A stretch of 21,624 bases of DNA from assembly GCA_023408075.1 (NCBI GenBank), contig JAEYKW010000049.1, positions 1 to 21,624 of the forward strand, read 5' to 3'. The stretch is from Bacillota bacterium (lineage in GTDB: Bacteria; Bacillota; Clostridia; Christensenellales; SZUA-584). Within the stretch, counting starts at the first letter, position 1; every line of letters begins with the position of its first letter. A program made the position numbers and the translations under genes. Below are positions 12,442 through 20,364 of the stretch, piece by piece. The notes below the pieces were generated by a model, which did no database searches, was not told where the DNA came from, and was given only the letters and a program-made list of their open reading frames with translations.

Positions 12442-12870
12442 ATGATATTGTGTGCTTCTTGGTGTCTTTGTATGAATTACGCAAGCCGGTATGTGCTTAC
12501 ATCGATAGATGATATAAAAAGAGTGGTCAGCGGTGTACTGGCGGGCGTAGAAAAGCACAGGCCGCTTAACGACGAATGCAGTTTTAATATTTCTTTGGTA
12601 ATCAACGAGCTGCTGGTCAACTGCTTTGAGCATGCAAAGCCATCGAAAACGTCGCCGGTGATATTCAAAGCCGGAATTAAGAACGGCTATCTCGTCATCA
12701 GTGTGACAGACTCGGGCGGCGGCTTTGAATATGAAAAAATATGCCCCGGCGTCAACGGGGAGACGCTGCTTAAAGAACGCGGCAGAGGGCTCACGCTCGT
12801 GCGTGCGCTGTGCCAGGAGATATGCTATAACAGCATCGGCAACAGTGTAGAGGTTAAAATAGCGATTTGA
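12442..12870 (+). CDS. RsbW-like anti-sigma factor / serine kinase (GHKL ATPase)
   Basis: A 142-aa protein with a complete GHKL ATPase signature: N-box INELLVNCFEHA with N60, G1 box VTDSGGGF at 88-95, and G2 motif RGRGLTLVRAL at 113-123. Such proteins hold the sigma factor inactive and phosphorylate the STAS antagonist. The start is taken at the ATG at 12442, which has AAAGGGCGG upstream; the ATG at 12472 would give a more typical N-terminus but lacks a clear site. It follows the sigma gene and a SigB-like promoter. With the STAS gene at 10901 it would complete a classic switch, the protein at 11218 being an additional degenerate relative. Confidence 0.85.
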   Translation: MILCASWCLCMNYASRYVLTSIDDIKRVVSGVLAGVEKHRPLNDECSFNISLVINELLVNCFEHAKPSKTSPVIFKAGIKNGYLVISVTDSGGGFEYEKICPGVNGETLLKERGRGLTLVRALCQEICYNSIGNSVEVKIAI

Positions 12871-12984
12871 CAAATTTCTTTCCGGCCAAGCGGGAGGATT
12901 CGTGTTTTTTCTATCATCATATACAAAGGAGTTTTGTTGGCTGCGGAGAAATAATTAAAGATAAGCACCTTGGAAGGGGATGGA

Positions 12985-14166
12985 ATGGCAGTCAGGCGAA
13001 AACCGAAAACGAAGTTTTATCTGGTGCTCATCGGCATAGTCACCGCGGCTGCGGTTATACTGATATTGCTGCTGAGCCCGCCGCGTTTGGCGCAAGTGCA
13101 GATAGCCAAAGCGGAATTCGATCAGAGTTATGATATGCTCATCGTGCGCGATGAGGTGGTATACGAAGCGAAGAACTACGGCAAGACGAAATATATCGCA
13201 GTGGAAGGGCAGCCAGTCAACGTTGGAGATCCCATCATCGAGGTATACAAATGGGGCTACAACGACGAAACGCTCTCCAAGCTGCTGGAGCTGCAAAAGA
13301 AGATCATGACGTATCAGACCGAGGTCATCCGTGCCGGTGTCATCGACGATACGCTGACTGATATCAACGGTCGGATCAATGCCAAGGCGGAAGAGATACA
13401 ACAAGCCGTGTTTGGTGGCCATTCATCCGTATTGCTGTCGCTGGAACGCGACATGGAAGCCCTGCTCGCCGAGCGTATGGCGCACCTGCGTGAGGTGACG
13501 GCACCGGATAATCAGCTTCGGGATTATTACACGCAGGAATCCGAGCTGCTGGAGCTTTTTGCATCATGGCGCAGCCAGCTTGCCGCCAACGAGAGCGGTA
13601 TCGTGAGCTTTTATTTTGACGGCTGCGAAGCGGTGATGAACAAGCAGAACATCGGCAGCTTTACGCGGGATGTGCTCGAAGAGGTGCTGGACGGCAAGAC
13701 AGTGGAAACGCCCGAAAAGGAACAGGGCTCTGCGCCGCTTTACCGCATCGTCAACGGCAATGAATGGTATGTGGTGCTGCTGTCCGACAAGAAGATACCC
13801 GAGATGCATGTCGGCAATACCTTTTCGATCATCTTTGAAGATTATCTGGACAACAAGTATACCGGCGTTGTCTCCGATGTATCGGAACTTGCGCAAAATG
13901 ATGGATATGTGTATACTGTGATGATACAGGATAATATTGGTCCTTTGCTCGGGGACCGGCGCGTGACCGCCCGGCTTTACGGGGTGCAGGAAAACTTCAG
14001 CCTTCCCAAAGGCTGCATCAAGAAGGCGGAAGATATCAATTATGTGGAATCGGCCGCCGGAGAGTATATCCCGGTGCTGATCGTGGCGGACAAGGGCGAT
14101 ACGGTGCTTGTCCAAACCTACGAAGGCCAGCCGGGCCTGACAATTGGCGAGCAGATAAAATGGTAA
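12985..14166 (+). CDS. HlyD-like membrane-anchored protein, division-cluster associated
   Basis: A 393-aa protein anchored by one N-terminal membrane helix (about 10-31, YLVLIGIVTAAAVILILLL). A lipoyl/biotinyl-like half domain follows (EGQPVNVGDPIIEVYKWG near 70-87), then a helical region (about 88-190) and a beta-rich end. This is the layout of HlyD-type efflux adaptor subunits, though no ABC exporter gene is nearby. Its neighbours are yggS, sepF and divIVA, and such HlyD-like proteins are found at this place in other Clostridia, hinting at an envelope or division role. The ATG at 12985 follows GGAAGGGGA; a TTG at 12970 is less likely. Its stop lies 17 bases before the yggS start, so the genes are in one operon. 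Confidence 0.75.
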   Translation: MAVRRKPKTKFYLVLIGIVTAAAVILILLLSPPRLAQVQIAKAEFDQSYDMLIVRDEVVYEAKNYGKTKYIAVEGQPVNVGDPIIEVYKWGYNDETLSKLLELQKKIMTYQTEVIRAGVIDDTLTDINGRINAKAEEIQQAVFGGHSSVLLSLERDMEALLAERMAHLREVTAPDNQLRDYYTQESELLELFASWRSQLAANESGIVSFYFDGCEAVMNKQNIGSFTRDVLEEVLDGKTVETPEKEQGSAPLYRIVNGNEWYVVLLSDKKIPEMHVGNTFSIIFEDYLDNKYTGVVSDVSELAQNDGYVYTVMIQDNIGPLLGDRRVTARLYGVQENFSLPKGCIKKAEDINYVESAAGEYIPVLIVADKGDTVLVQTYEGQPGLTIGEQIKW

Positions 14167-14183
14167 TCAATGGAGTCATCAAA

Positions 14184-14867
14184 ATGACCGATATCGCGAA
14201 GAACTTCGCAATAATTGAAGAAAGGGTTGATGCCAGCGCTAAAAAAACAGGGAGGAGCCGAGACGATATTACGATCGTAGCGGTCAGCAAAACGGTGGGC
14301 GCCGATGCCGTTGGACAGGCTGTAGAGGCCGGCATACGGGATTTTGGCGAGAACTATGTTCAGGAGTATCTTAAGAAACGTGAGGTGTTGCGGGATACTC
14401 TCAACTGGCATATCATCGGGCCGCTGCAGACGAATAAGGTGAAGTTTATCCTTAACGGGGTATGCTTGCTGCATTCGCTGGACAGGCTTTTCCTCGCGCA
14501 GGAGATTCAAAAACAGTGCGAAAAAAATGGCACGGAAATCTCTGCGCTTGTGCAGCTCAATATCGGCAAGGAACCGACGAAGTCGGGCATATGGGAAGAG
14601 GATCTGGAGCGTTTTTTGCAGGACGTGTCTGTAATGAGGAGGATCCGTTTAAAAGGGCTGATGGCGATTCCGCCGGCCGCCTTTAAAGCGGATGATAACA
14701 GACCGTATTTTGAGAAGATGCGAAACCTTTTCGACCGTTACAAAAACGAGTATGCCGGATTTGAATACCTGTCTATGGGTATGTCGGATGATTTTGAAGC
14801 TGCCATAGAAGAAGGCTCAAATGTGGTCAGGATTGGGACGGCCGTATTTGGAGCGAGGTCAAATTAA
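14184..14867 (+). CDS. yggS: YggS family pyridoxal-phosphate-binding protein (PLP homeostasis)
   Basis: A 227-aa single-domain alanine-racemase-like barrel. The PLP lysine is K36 in TIVAVSKTV. Further family motifs are FGENYVQE near 57-64, WHIIGPLQTNKVK near 75-87, VQLNIGKEPTKSG near 119-131, LKGLMAIPP near 156-164 and LSMGMSDDFEAAI near 193-205. Members bind PLP without known enzyme activity and help keep vitamin B6 and amino-acid pools balanced. The ATG at 14184, with GGAG 8 bases upstream, gives the usual N-terminus; the ATG at 14160 lies inside the previous gene. It is followed by sepF, the classical order in Gram-positive bacteria. Confidence 0.92.
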   Translation: MTDIAKNFAIIEERVDASAKKTGRSRDDITIVAVSKTVGADAVGQAVEAGIRDFGENYVQEYLKKREVLRDTLNWHIIGPLQTNKVKFILNGVCLLHSLDRLFLAQEIQKQCEKNGTEISALVQLNIGKEPTKSGIWEEDLERFLQDVSVMRRIRLKGLMAIPPAAFKADDNRPYFEKMRNLFDRYKNEYAGFEYLSMGMSDDFEAAIEEGSNVVRIGTAVFGARSN

Positions 14868-14892
14868 AAATTTACAGGGGGTTACAAATATC

Positions 14893-15366
14893 ATGGCGAG
14901 AGGTTTTTTTAACCGTATTTTGGATGCGGTTGGCCTTGAAGAGGAAGAGTATGAGGGCGAAGAGATGATGGACGAAGACGACGGCTTTTATGAAGAAGAG
15001 GTGGAAGAGCCGGAAGAGCAGCGTTCTCCGCGGAGACGCCAACAGCAGCAACAGCCCAAGGTGGTTGGTCTTCCGAATTCAGCAGCCAAAATGCGCATGC
15101 TGGTTTTCCAGCCGAGCAGCTATGAGGAAGCTGAATGCATCATCGACAATTTAAAGGCCAGAAAACCCGTGATTATGAATCTGGATGATCTCGAGGTGGA
15201 GCTTGGCCAACGGATTTTGGATTTTGTCGGCGGCGCGGTCTACTCGCTGAACGGTGACATTAAAAAGGTTGCGAGAAGCATCTTTGTTGTGGCTCCGTCC
15301 AATGTGGATGTGGCGCAGAATGTAGACGACCGCGGCGGCCGTGAAGGGTTTAGAAGATTTGATTGA
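14893..15366 (+). CDS. sepF: SepF cell-division protein
   Basis: A 157-aa protein that tethers FtsZ to the membrane and assists septum formation. Residues 1-16 (MARGFFNRILDAVGLE) are an amphipathic membrane-binding helix. A linker of acidic residues then glutamines runs to about residue 57. The DUF552 core follows (MRMLVFQPSSYEEAECIIDNL near 67-87, VIMNLDDLE near 94-102, RILDFVGGAVYSLNG near 107-121, IFVVAPSNVDV near 129-139). AGGGGG lies 11 bases before the ATG. It follows yggS by 25 bases. The yggT and ylmH genes that usually separate sepF from divIVA are absent here. Confidence 0.93.
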   Translation: MARGFFNRILDAVGLEEEEYEGEEMMDEDDGFYEEEVEEPEEQRSPRRRQQQQQPKVVGLPNSAAKMRMLVFQPSSYEEAECIIDNLKARKPVIMNLDDLEVELGQRILDFVGGAVYSLNGDIKKVARSIFVVAPSNVDVAQNVDDRGGREGFRRFD

Positions 15367-15385
15367 TTTTCATAAGTGCTTTTAG

Positions 15386-15418
15386 CGACATGCCGCAAGG
15401 AACCCTTGTGGCATGTCG
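15386..15418. promoter_or_regulatory. Long perfect-type hairpin between sepF and divIVA
   Basis: CGACATGCCGCAAGG (15386-15400) pairs with CCTTGTGGCATGTCG (15404-15418) across a three-base loop, 15 pairs with a single G-T. Neither strand shows a U-run after it. It may be a factor-dependent terminator, RNase III site or stability element. Confidence 0.6.
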
Positions 15419-15431
15419 TGTATAGCCCAAA

Positions 15432-15451
15432 GTTTAATGGATACATTAAAC
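15432..15451. promoter_or_regulatory. Inverted repeat upstream of divIVA, possible operator
   Basis: GTTTAATG-GATA-CATTAAAC is a perfect 8-bp inverted repeat with a 4-base centre, 31 bases before the divIVA start codon. It is AT-rich and symmetric like a repressor site, and lies where a promoter would be. No binding protein can be named. Confidence 0.4.
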
Positions 15452-15482
15452 ATATGAAAGTCTGTGGAAAGGGGTAAATTCC

Positions 15483-16310
15483 GTGCCTTTAACCGTTAAA
15501 GATATACTTGAAAAAACGTTTAAAAGGTCTTTTAAGGGATATGACGAGGACGAAGTCGATAAATTTCTGGATCAGATCATCGACGAGTTTAAAGCGCTTC
15601 AGACCGAGCTTGCTTCCGTAAAAGATGAGCTTGTGACAGTGCGGGAAAACGCCGGAAAAGTCAAGCACTCGGAAGAGACCATTATGAATACGCTGGTGAG
15701 CGCTCAGAAAACGTCCGAGCATATCATCAGCGATGCCAAGCGCAAGGCTGAAGTCATCGTCAGCAGCGCAGAGGCGACAGCCAGACAGAAGAGCGAGCAG
15801 ACAATGAATGAGCTCGAGGAAGCAAAATCAAAAATTGATGAGCTCAGAAACTGCGCGCAGGGGTTTGCGGCCAGCTTTGCAAACATGGTCAACACGCAGG
15901 CCGCTTATTTTGAAAAGACATACAGAAGCTATTTCGGTCAGGACTTTGCGCCTCTCGGCGGAATCAATATCGATGCGCTCGAAAAGATCGATAAAGATAT
16001 TGCGCGGAGCCTGGAGGAAATGGGCGTATCCGAAGAAAGCACAGACAGCAAGCCGGCAAACGAAGACAATTTGAGCAAAGCCGATGAACAGGCCGACTAT
16101 ATGGAGCTTTTTGAGATCAACAAGAAGCTCAGCGATATTGAAAACGTGGATTATGCTTCCGAAAGCGAGAGCGAACCCGAAGCCAAGCCTTACGGCGACT
16201 ATTCATGGATCTATGAGAGCGACGGCCCGCCTCCGGATGAGGATGTGGCAATCTTAGAGCCCAAGGACAAGGAAGAGCTCAAATCGCTGATTGAAGAGAT
16301 CATTGAATAA
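15483..16310 (+). CDS. divIVA: DivIVA domain cell-division / polarity protein
   Basis: A 275-aa protein that binds curved membrane at septa and poles. The N-terminal domain (PLTVKDILEKTFKRSFKGYDEDEVDKFLDQI, about 2-33) is the lipid-binding part typical of the family. A long coiled coil follows to about residue 130, and an acidic, low-complexity tail (about 175-275) ends in helical LKSLIEEIIE. It is longer than Bacillus DivIVA (about 165 aa) because of this tail. The start is GTG at 15483 with AAAGGGG about 9 bases upstream, which yields the expected MPLT beginning. A terminator follows at 16331, closing the division cluster. Confidence 0.9.
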   Translation: MPLTVKDILEKTFKRSFKGYDEDEVDKFLDQIIDEFKALQTELASVKDELVTVRENAGKVKHSEETIMNTLVSAQKTSEHIISDAKRKAEVIVSSAEATARQKSEQTMNELEEAKSKIDELRNCAQGFAASFANMVNTQAAYFEKTYRSYFGQDFAPLGGINIDALEKIDKDIARSLEEMGVSEESTDSKPANEDNLSKADEQADYMELFEINKKLSDIENVDYASESESEPEAKPYGDYSWIYESDGPPPDEDVAILEPKDKEELKSLIEEIIE

Positions 16311-16330
16311 GATCATGAAGATTAGCTTAC

Positions 16331-16365
16331 AAAACAGCTTGTCATACAGATGAGCTGTTTTTTTG
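16331..16365 (+). terminator. Terminator of the division cluster
   Basis: AAACAGCT (16332-16339) pairs with AGCTGTTT (16353-16360), followed by TTTT. It lies 21 bases past the divIVA stop codon. Confidence 0.85.
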
Positions 16366-16465
16366 TTGCCATGTCCGGCATAAAATGTATGATTCTGCGC
16401 GATACATCCACACTAAGCCTAGAGAAGAACTGTTTAAGCAAAAGCAACAGATATTGAGGATGACG

Positions 16466-16762
16466 ATGCGCAGAAGAAAAACCGTATGCGGGATAGGGAA
16501 GCGATTAAATGAGCTGTCGCTGATGCTGGAGAAGCTCAAGCTTGCTGACTACCTCACCCATTTGAACAACACCAAACGCATGATCTGGGTCAACTTTCTC
16601 GGCGGCCTTGCAAGGGGCCTCGGTCTTGCCGTGGGGTTTACGCTGCTCGGCGCGCTGGTGATTTACCTGCTTCAACAGTCTTTTTTAAACAATCTGCCGG
16701 TAATCGGCGAGTTCATCGCGGATATTGTGGAAATTGCCAACGAAAGGCTGCAGCTCCGATAG
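16466..16762 (+). CDS. DUF5665 domain membrane protein
   Basis: A 98-aa protein. A helical basic N-terminal part (GKRLNELSLMLEKLKLADYLTHLNN) is followed by the DUF5665 core WVNFLGGLARGLGLAVGFTLLGALVIYLLQ, which includes one long membrane helix (about 50-71), and then NLPVIGEFIADIVEI. The family is small and widespread in Firmicutes; its function is unknown. The ATG at 16466 is favoured because TGAGGA stands 5 bases before it. A longer frame back to 16385 has no ribosome binding site and would add 27 unusual residues. It lies after the divIVA terminator, so it is probably transcribed separately. Confidence 0.8.
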   Translation: MRRRKTVCGIGKRLNELSLMLEKLKLADYLTHLNNTKRMIWVNFLGGLARGLGLAVGFTLLGALVIYLLQQSFLNNLPVIGEFIADIVEIANERLQLR

Positions 16763-16830
16763 ATAATGTAACGAGAGGCAGCCGTGAATGGGGCGGCAAA
16801 GCACTTGATGTCGAATTCACAATCTTTCAA

Positions 16831-16858
16831 TTGAAATATTTACAGGGTTTGCTATAAT
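16831..16858 (+). promoter_or_regulatory. Promoter of the glycosyltransferase gene
   Basis: TTGAAA (16831-16836) and a perfect TATAAT (16853-16858) are separated by 16 bases, about 58 bases before the start codon. Confidence 0.65.
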
Positions 16859-16916
16859 GGTGTGGGCTCATTATATGATTATACGATAAAACGCAGCAAT
16901 TCTAGGAGGCTAAATA

Positions 16917-18098
16917 ATGAAGTTGACAATCGGGCAGTTTAACGATTCATTCCCGCCGATATTGGACGGTGTTGCCAATGTGGTGCTGAATTATGCCCGC
17001 TGCCTTAATAACGACAAGAGTACCTGCTGTGTGGTAACGCCCAAACATCCGGATGCCGTGGATAACTACAGCTTCGATGTGCACCGGTTTGCTTCAATCA
17101 AGGTGCCGACGCGCAGTGAATACCGCGTGGGTGTGCCCCAAATGTCCACATCGTTTTGGATGACGCTTAAAAAAATCCCCTTTGATATTGTGCATGCGCA
17201 TTGTCCGTTCAGCTCCGGGCTCGCTGCGCGCAGCATAGCGCGCAAACGCGATATACCGCTGGTGGCCACCTTTCATTCCAAGTTTAAGGACGATTTCAAA
17301 GCAGCCATTAAATCTGACCGGATTGTGGACAACATTCTCTTAAAGATCGCGGGATTCTATGAATCCGCCGATGAGGTCTGGATTGTGAATGAAGCGTCAG
17401 AAGAGACGCTGCGTGAATACGGATACCGCGGTGACGTTTATATTATGGGCAACGGCTGCGATATCGAGCCGCAATACCCGACCGCCGAGGCATTAAACGA
17501 GGTCAATCAAAGCTTTGGGCTCGCGCCTGATGTGCCGCTTTTTATGTATATCGGCCAGCATATATGGCAGAAGAATCTGCAGATGGTCGTTGAAGCGCTC
17601 GGACAGCTTAAAGAGCAGGGTGAGCGTTTTCATATGCTGTTTGTGGGAGACGGCGCGAAGCGTGCCGATATGGAACAGATGGTTGCCGATTTAAACCTTG
17701 GCGATTCGGTGACGTTTGCGGGACGGATACACGACAGAAATACGATTGCAAAGATATATCTGCGCAGCAGCGCGATGCTGTTTCCGTCGCTCTATGACAC
17801 CTCCTCGCTGGTGCCGCGCGAGGCGGCGGCTTGCGGCTGCCCGACGGTCTTTGTTAAAGGCGCCAGCACGTCGCAGGGCATTACCGGAAAAGACGGTTTC
17901 CTGATCGACAATACGGCAGAATCTCTGGCGGAAACAGTCCGCTTTATCATTCATAATCCGGCAGCAGCGCAGCTCGTTGGGGAAACGGCGCGCAACACCA
18001 TCTACCGCTCGTGGCAAACTGTGGTGGAGGGTGTTTATGAAAGATATCTGTACCTGATTGACATGAAGAAAAGCAGATTGGCCATGCGAGCCGAATAG
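16917..18098 (+). CDS. Glycosyltransferase family 4, probable diacylglycerol glucosyltransferase type
   Basis: A 393-aa GT-B enzyme that transfers a sugar from a nucleotide sugar, probably at the inner face of the membrane. The N-terminal acceptor domain begins FNDSFPPILDGVANVVLNYA and contains HAHCPFSSG (93-101) and TFHSKFKDD (118-126). The donor domain contains YIGQHIWQKN (211-220) and GRIHDRN. In the usual E-x7-E motif the first acid is D294 and the second E302 (DTSSLVPRE). This pattern resembles alpha-glucosyl-diacylglycerol synthases, and the following gene encodes a polytopic lipid-related protein, so a glycolipid role is likely but not proven. AGGAGG precedes the ATG. Confidence 0.85.
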   Translation: MKLTIGQFNDSFPPILDGVANVVLNYARCLNNDKSTCCVVTPKHPDAVDNYSFDVHRFASIKVPTRSEYRVGVPQMSTSFWMTLKKIPFDIVHAHCPFSSGLAARSIARKRDIPLVATFHSKFKDDFKAAIKSDRIVDNILLKIAGFYESADEVWIVNEASEETLREYGYRGDVYIMGNGCDIEPQYPTAEALNEVNQSFGLAPDVPLFMYIGQHIWQKNLQMVVEALGQLKEQGERFHMLFVGDGAKRADMEQMVADLNLGDSVTFAGRIHDRNTIAKIYLRSSAMLFPSLYDTSSLVPREAAACGCPTVFVKGASTSQGITGKDGFLIDNTAESLAETVRFIIHNPAAAQLVGETARNTIYRSWQTVVEGVYERYLYLIDMKKSRLAMRAE

Positions 18099-18137
18099 CA
18101 GAGGATGGTCTTGCATTCTCTGCCGCAAGGGAATGGC

Positions 18138-18166
18138 TTGATTTATGGGCATGAATCTGCTATGAT
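18138..18166 (+). promoter_or_regulatory. Promoter of the UPF0104 membrane protein gene
   Basis: TTGATT (18138-18143) and TATGAT (18161-18166) are 17 bases apart, about 24 bases before the start codon. A short GCAGAG/CTCTGC hairpin lies upstream near 18098-18122, after the previous gene. Confidence 0.55.
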
Positions 18167-18189
18167 TCTACACAAACCGCGGAGGGCAG

Positions 18190-19245
18190 ATGAATAAAAA
18201 AAGATCACACTTATTTAGCATTATATACATGGGGTTAACGGTCGTTGTTATTATTCTGATTGTTCTTTTTGGGACGGATATCGACGAAATTGGGGAAGCG
18301 CTGAAGAATTTTAACATATGGTGGCTGTTTTCGTGTATTGGTGCCCTTCTGCTGTACTGGTTTACCGATGGCCTGCTGCTTTATGATATCACAGCCTATA
18401 TGTATAAAAGAATGCCGCTCTTAAGATGTGTGAAGGTCGGTATTATCGGGCTTTATTACAGCGCGCTGACGCCGTCTTCAACAGGCGGACAACCCATGCA
18501 GGTCATCTATATGCGGCGGGACAACGTGCCCGTCGGTACGGCCACCTGCATCGTCTGCATCAAGTTTGTTGTCTATGAGCTTTCGCTGTGCTGTATATAT
18601 ATTATTGGAATGTTACTGCGGGGTGCCGATTATTACGCCCATAATTCTGAAGCGTTTTGGTTGGCGGCGCTCGGTTTTGTCATTAACCTTGCCGCTGTGT
18701 TCTTTATTATACTGACGATTATCAATAAAAAGCTGGTTTTGACCATCGGCAACTGGCTGATTCGCGTATTATCAAAAATCAGGATACTCAAGAAAAAGGA
18801 AAAGACGCTCGTGCATTTTGCCGAGGTCATTGAAGAATACCATACGGCCGCATCGTATATATCAAAATACAAGCTGCGCGCTCTCGGGTCTTTCTTCATT
18901 TCCATCATCAACCTTGCATTTTTGTTTTTGATACCGTATCTGATATACTTGTCTTTCGGGTTTACGAAATACAACATGATCGACATTTTCATCATGGAGG
19001 CGTTCTTGTTTCTCGCGGTTTCGTTCTTTCCCCTGCCGGGTGCGGCGGGTGCGTCGGAAGGCGGCTTCATGCTGTTTTTCGGCCCCTTCTTTGGAGCCGT
19101 TACCGGCGTGGCGATGCTGATCTGGCGATTTCTCACCTATTATGTGATTTTGATAACCGGCAGTCTGATAGTGGTTTTTGATGAGGTGTTTTCTTTAAGA
19201 AAGAAAAAAAACAAAGAACCGCAAACCGATAAAGACTTGGAATAA
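18190..19245 (+). CDS. Flippase-like / lysylphosphatidylglycerol synthase TM-region family protein (UPF0104)
   Basis: A 351-aa integral membrane protein with about eight predicted membrane helices. The family motif PSSTGGQPMQ (near 97-106), which follows the second or third helix, and the late segment FPLPGAAGASEGGF (near 280-293) are characteristic of the MprF-type flippase domain. There is no soluble synthetase domain, so it probably moves or handles lipids instead of aminoacylating them. It follows a glycosyltransferase in the same direction, which suggests work on the same glycolipid, though it has its own promoter. GGAGGG stands 5 bases before the ATG. The C-terminus is lysine-rich. Confidence 0.88.
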   Translation: MNKKRSHLFSIIYMGLTVVVIILIVLFGTDIDEIGEALKNFNIWWLFSCIGALLLYWFTDGLLLYDITAYMYKRMPLLRCVKVGIIGLYYSALTPSSTGGQPMQVIYMRRDNVPVGTATCIVCIKFVVYELSLCCIYIIGMLLRGADYYAHNSEAFWLAALGFVINLAAVFFIILTIINKKLVLTIGNWLIRVLSKIRILKKKEKTLVHFAEVIEEYHTAASYISKYKLRALGSFFISIINLAFLFLIPYLIYLSFGFTKYNMIDIFIMEAFLFLAVSFFPLPGAAGASEGGFMLFFGPFFGAVTGVAMLIWRFLTYYVILITGSLIVVFDEVFSLRKKKNKEPQTDKDLE

Positions 19246-19347
19246 AAAGACAGCGGCAACGCAAACTATATATGTCATGGCGATGATGCCAAATGTTTTC
19301 GTGAGTGCAGCCGTCTAAAATATTTGAGTGAATGGGAAAAGGTTACT

Positions 19348-20346
19348 ATGAGTATTGGGCTGATTATTGTGATTGTGCTGGTGTGTGCGTCGGTGTTTGT
19401 TAACGGCTGGACCGATGCGCCCAACGCCATAACAACAGTGGTGTCAACAAGGGTGTTGTCTCCCAAAGCCGCGGTTGGGCTCGCGGCTATATTCAATTTG
19501 CTCGGCGTGCTGCTTATGGGCACGGCGGTTGCCAAAACGATCGGCAATATTATTTCGCTGACGCCGGGCACGGATGCTTTGATTACGCTTGCCGCTGCCC
19601 AGATATCCATCGTTTCGTGGGCGGTGGGCGCTTGGCGTTTTGGTATACCCACAAGCGAGAGCCATGCGCTGATTGCGGGGCTCACCGGCGCTGCGCTTGC
19701 GGGCGGCGGTATTGATTCGGTAAGCTGGGCTGAGTGGCAAAAGGTTTTGCTGGGCCTTGGCATATCGTCAATACTCGGCTTTTTATCCGGCTGGCTGGTA
19801 ACCGCCGGGGTTGCGAAGACGTTCGGTAAGATGAACAGGCGCAAGGCCAACCGCTTATTCTCCTTCGGGCAGATCGTATCCGCGTCGGCCATGGCGTTCA
19901 GCCACGGGGCGCAGGACGGCCAAAAGTTCATCGGTGTGTTTGCATTCGCGCTCATGCTCGGGGGAATGATACCCATGGACGCGGCCTTTTCCATTCCGGT
20001 GTATATCATGATTTTCTGCTCGGTGCTGATGGCGATTGGGACCTCGGTCGGCGGGTACAGGATTATCAAAACAATGGGTATGGACATGGTGAAGATCGAC
20101 AAGTACCAAGGGTTCTCTTCGGAAGTTGCGGCTTCGGCTTGTATGCTGGCCGCAACGGTTTTTGGCATACCGCTCAGCACCACCAACACCAAAGGAACGG
20201 CGATAATGGGTGCGGCGGCAGCGCGGCGCTTATCCAATGTCAACTGGGGCGTTGTGAAGGAAATGGTGCTGGCATGGCTCCTGACGTTTCCGGCCTGCGC
20301 ACTGATCGGATATCTGATGGCATTGCTGCTGCATAGTATTTTTTAA
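19348..20346 (+). CDS. Inorganic phosphate transporter, Pit family
   Basis: A 332-aa polytopic membrane protein, about ten helices, carrying phosphate by cation symport. The two inverted family signatures are present: GWTDAPNAITTVVSTR (near 21-36) in the first half and the later FSHGAQDGQKFIGV (near 184-197). PTSESHALIAGLTGAA and PLSTTNTKGTAIMG are further Pit motifs. The ATG at 19348 is preferred to an upstream TTG at 19324, as AAAAGG lies 5 bases before it. The DUF47 gene begins 19 bases downstream, the standard partner arrangement. No Pho-type operator is recognisable upstream. Confidence 0.92.
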   Translation: MSIGLIIVIVLVCASVFVNGWTDAPNAITTVVSTRVLSPKAAVGLAAIFNLLGVLLMGTAVAKTIGNIISLTPGTDALITLAAAQISIVSWAVGAWRFGIPTSESHALIAGLTGAALAGGGIDSVSWAEWQKVLLGLGISSILGFLSGWLVTAGVAKTFGKMNRRKANRLFSFGQIVSASAMAFSHGAQDGQKFIGVFAFALMLGGMIPMDAAFSIPVYIMIFCSVLMAIGTSVGGYRIIKTMGMDMVKIDKYQGFSSEVAASACMLAATVFGIPLSTTNTKGTAIMGAAAARRLSNVNWGVVKEMVLAWLLTFPACALIGYLMALLLHSIF

Positions 20347-20364
20347 AGGATAAGGTGACAAAAG

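Noticed and set aside
12867..13133. 88-codon plus-strand frame between the RsbW-like and HlyD-like genes
   Set aside because: It largely overlaps the HlyD-like gene in another frame, shows no family features and has no ribosome binding site.
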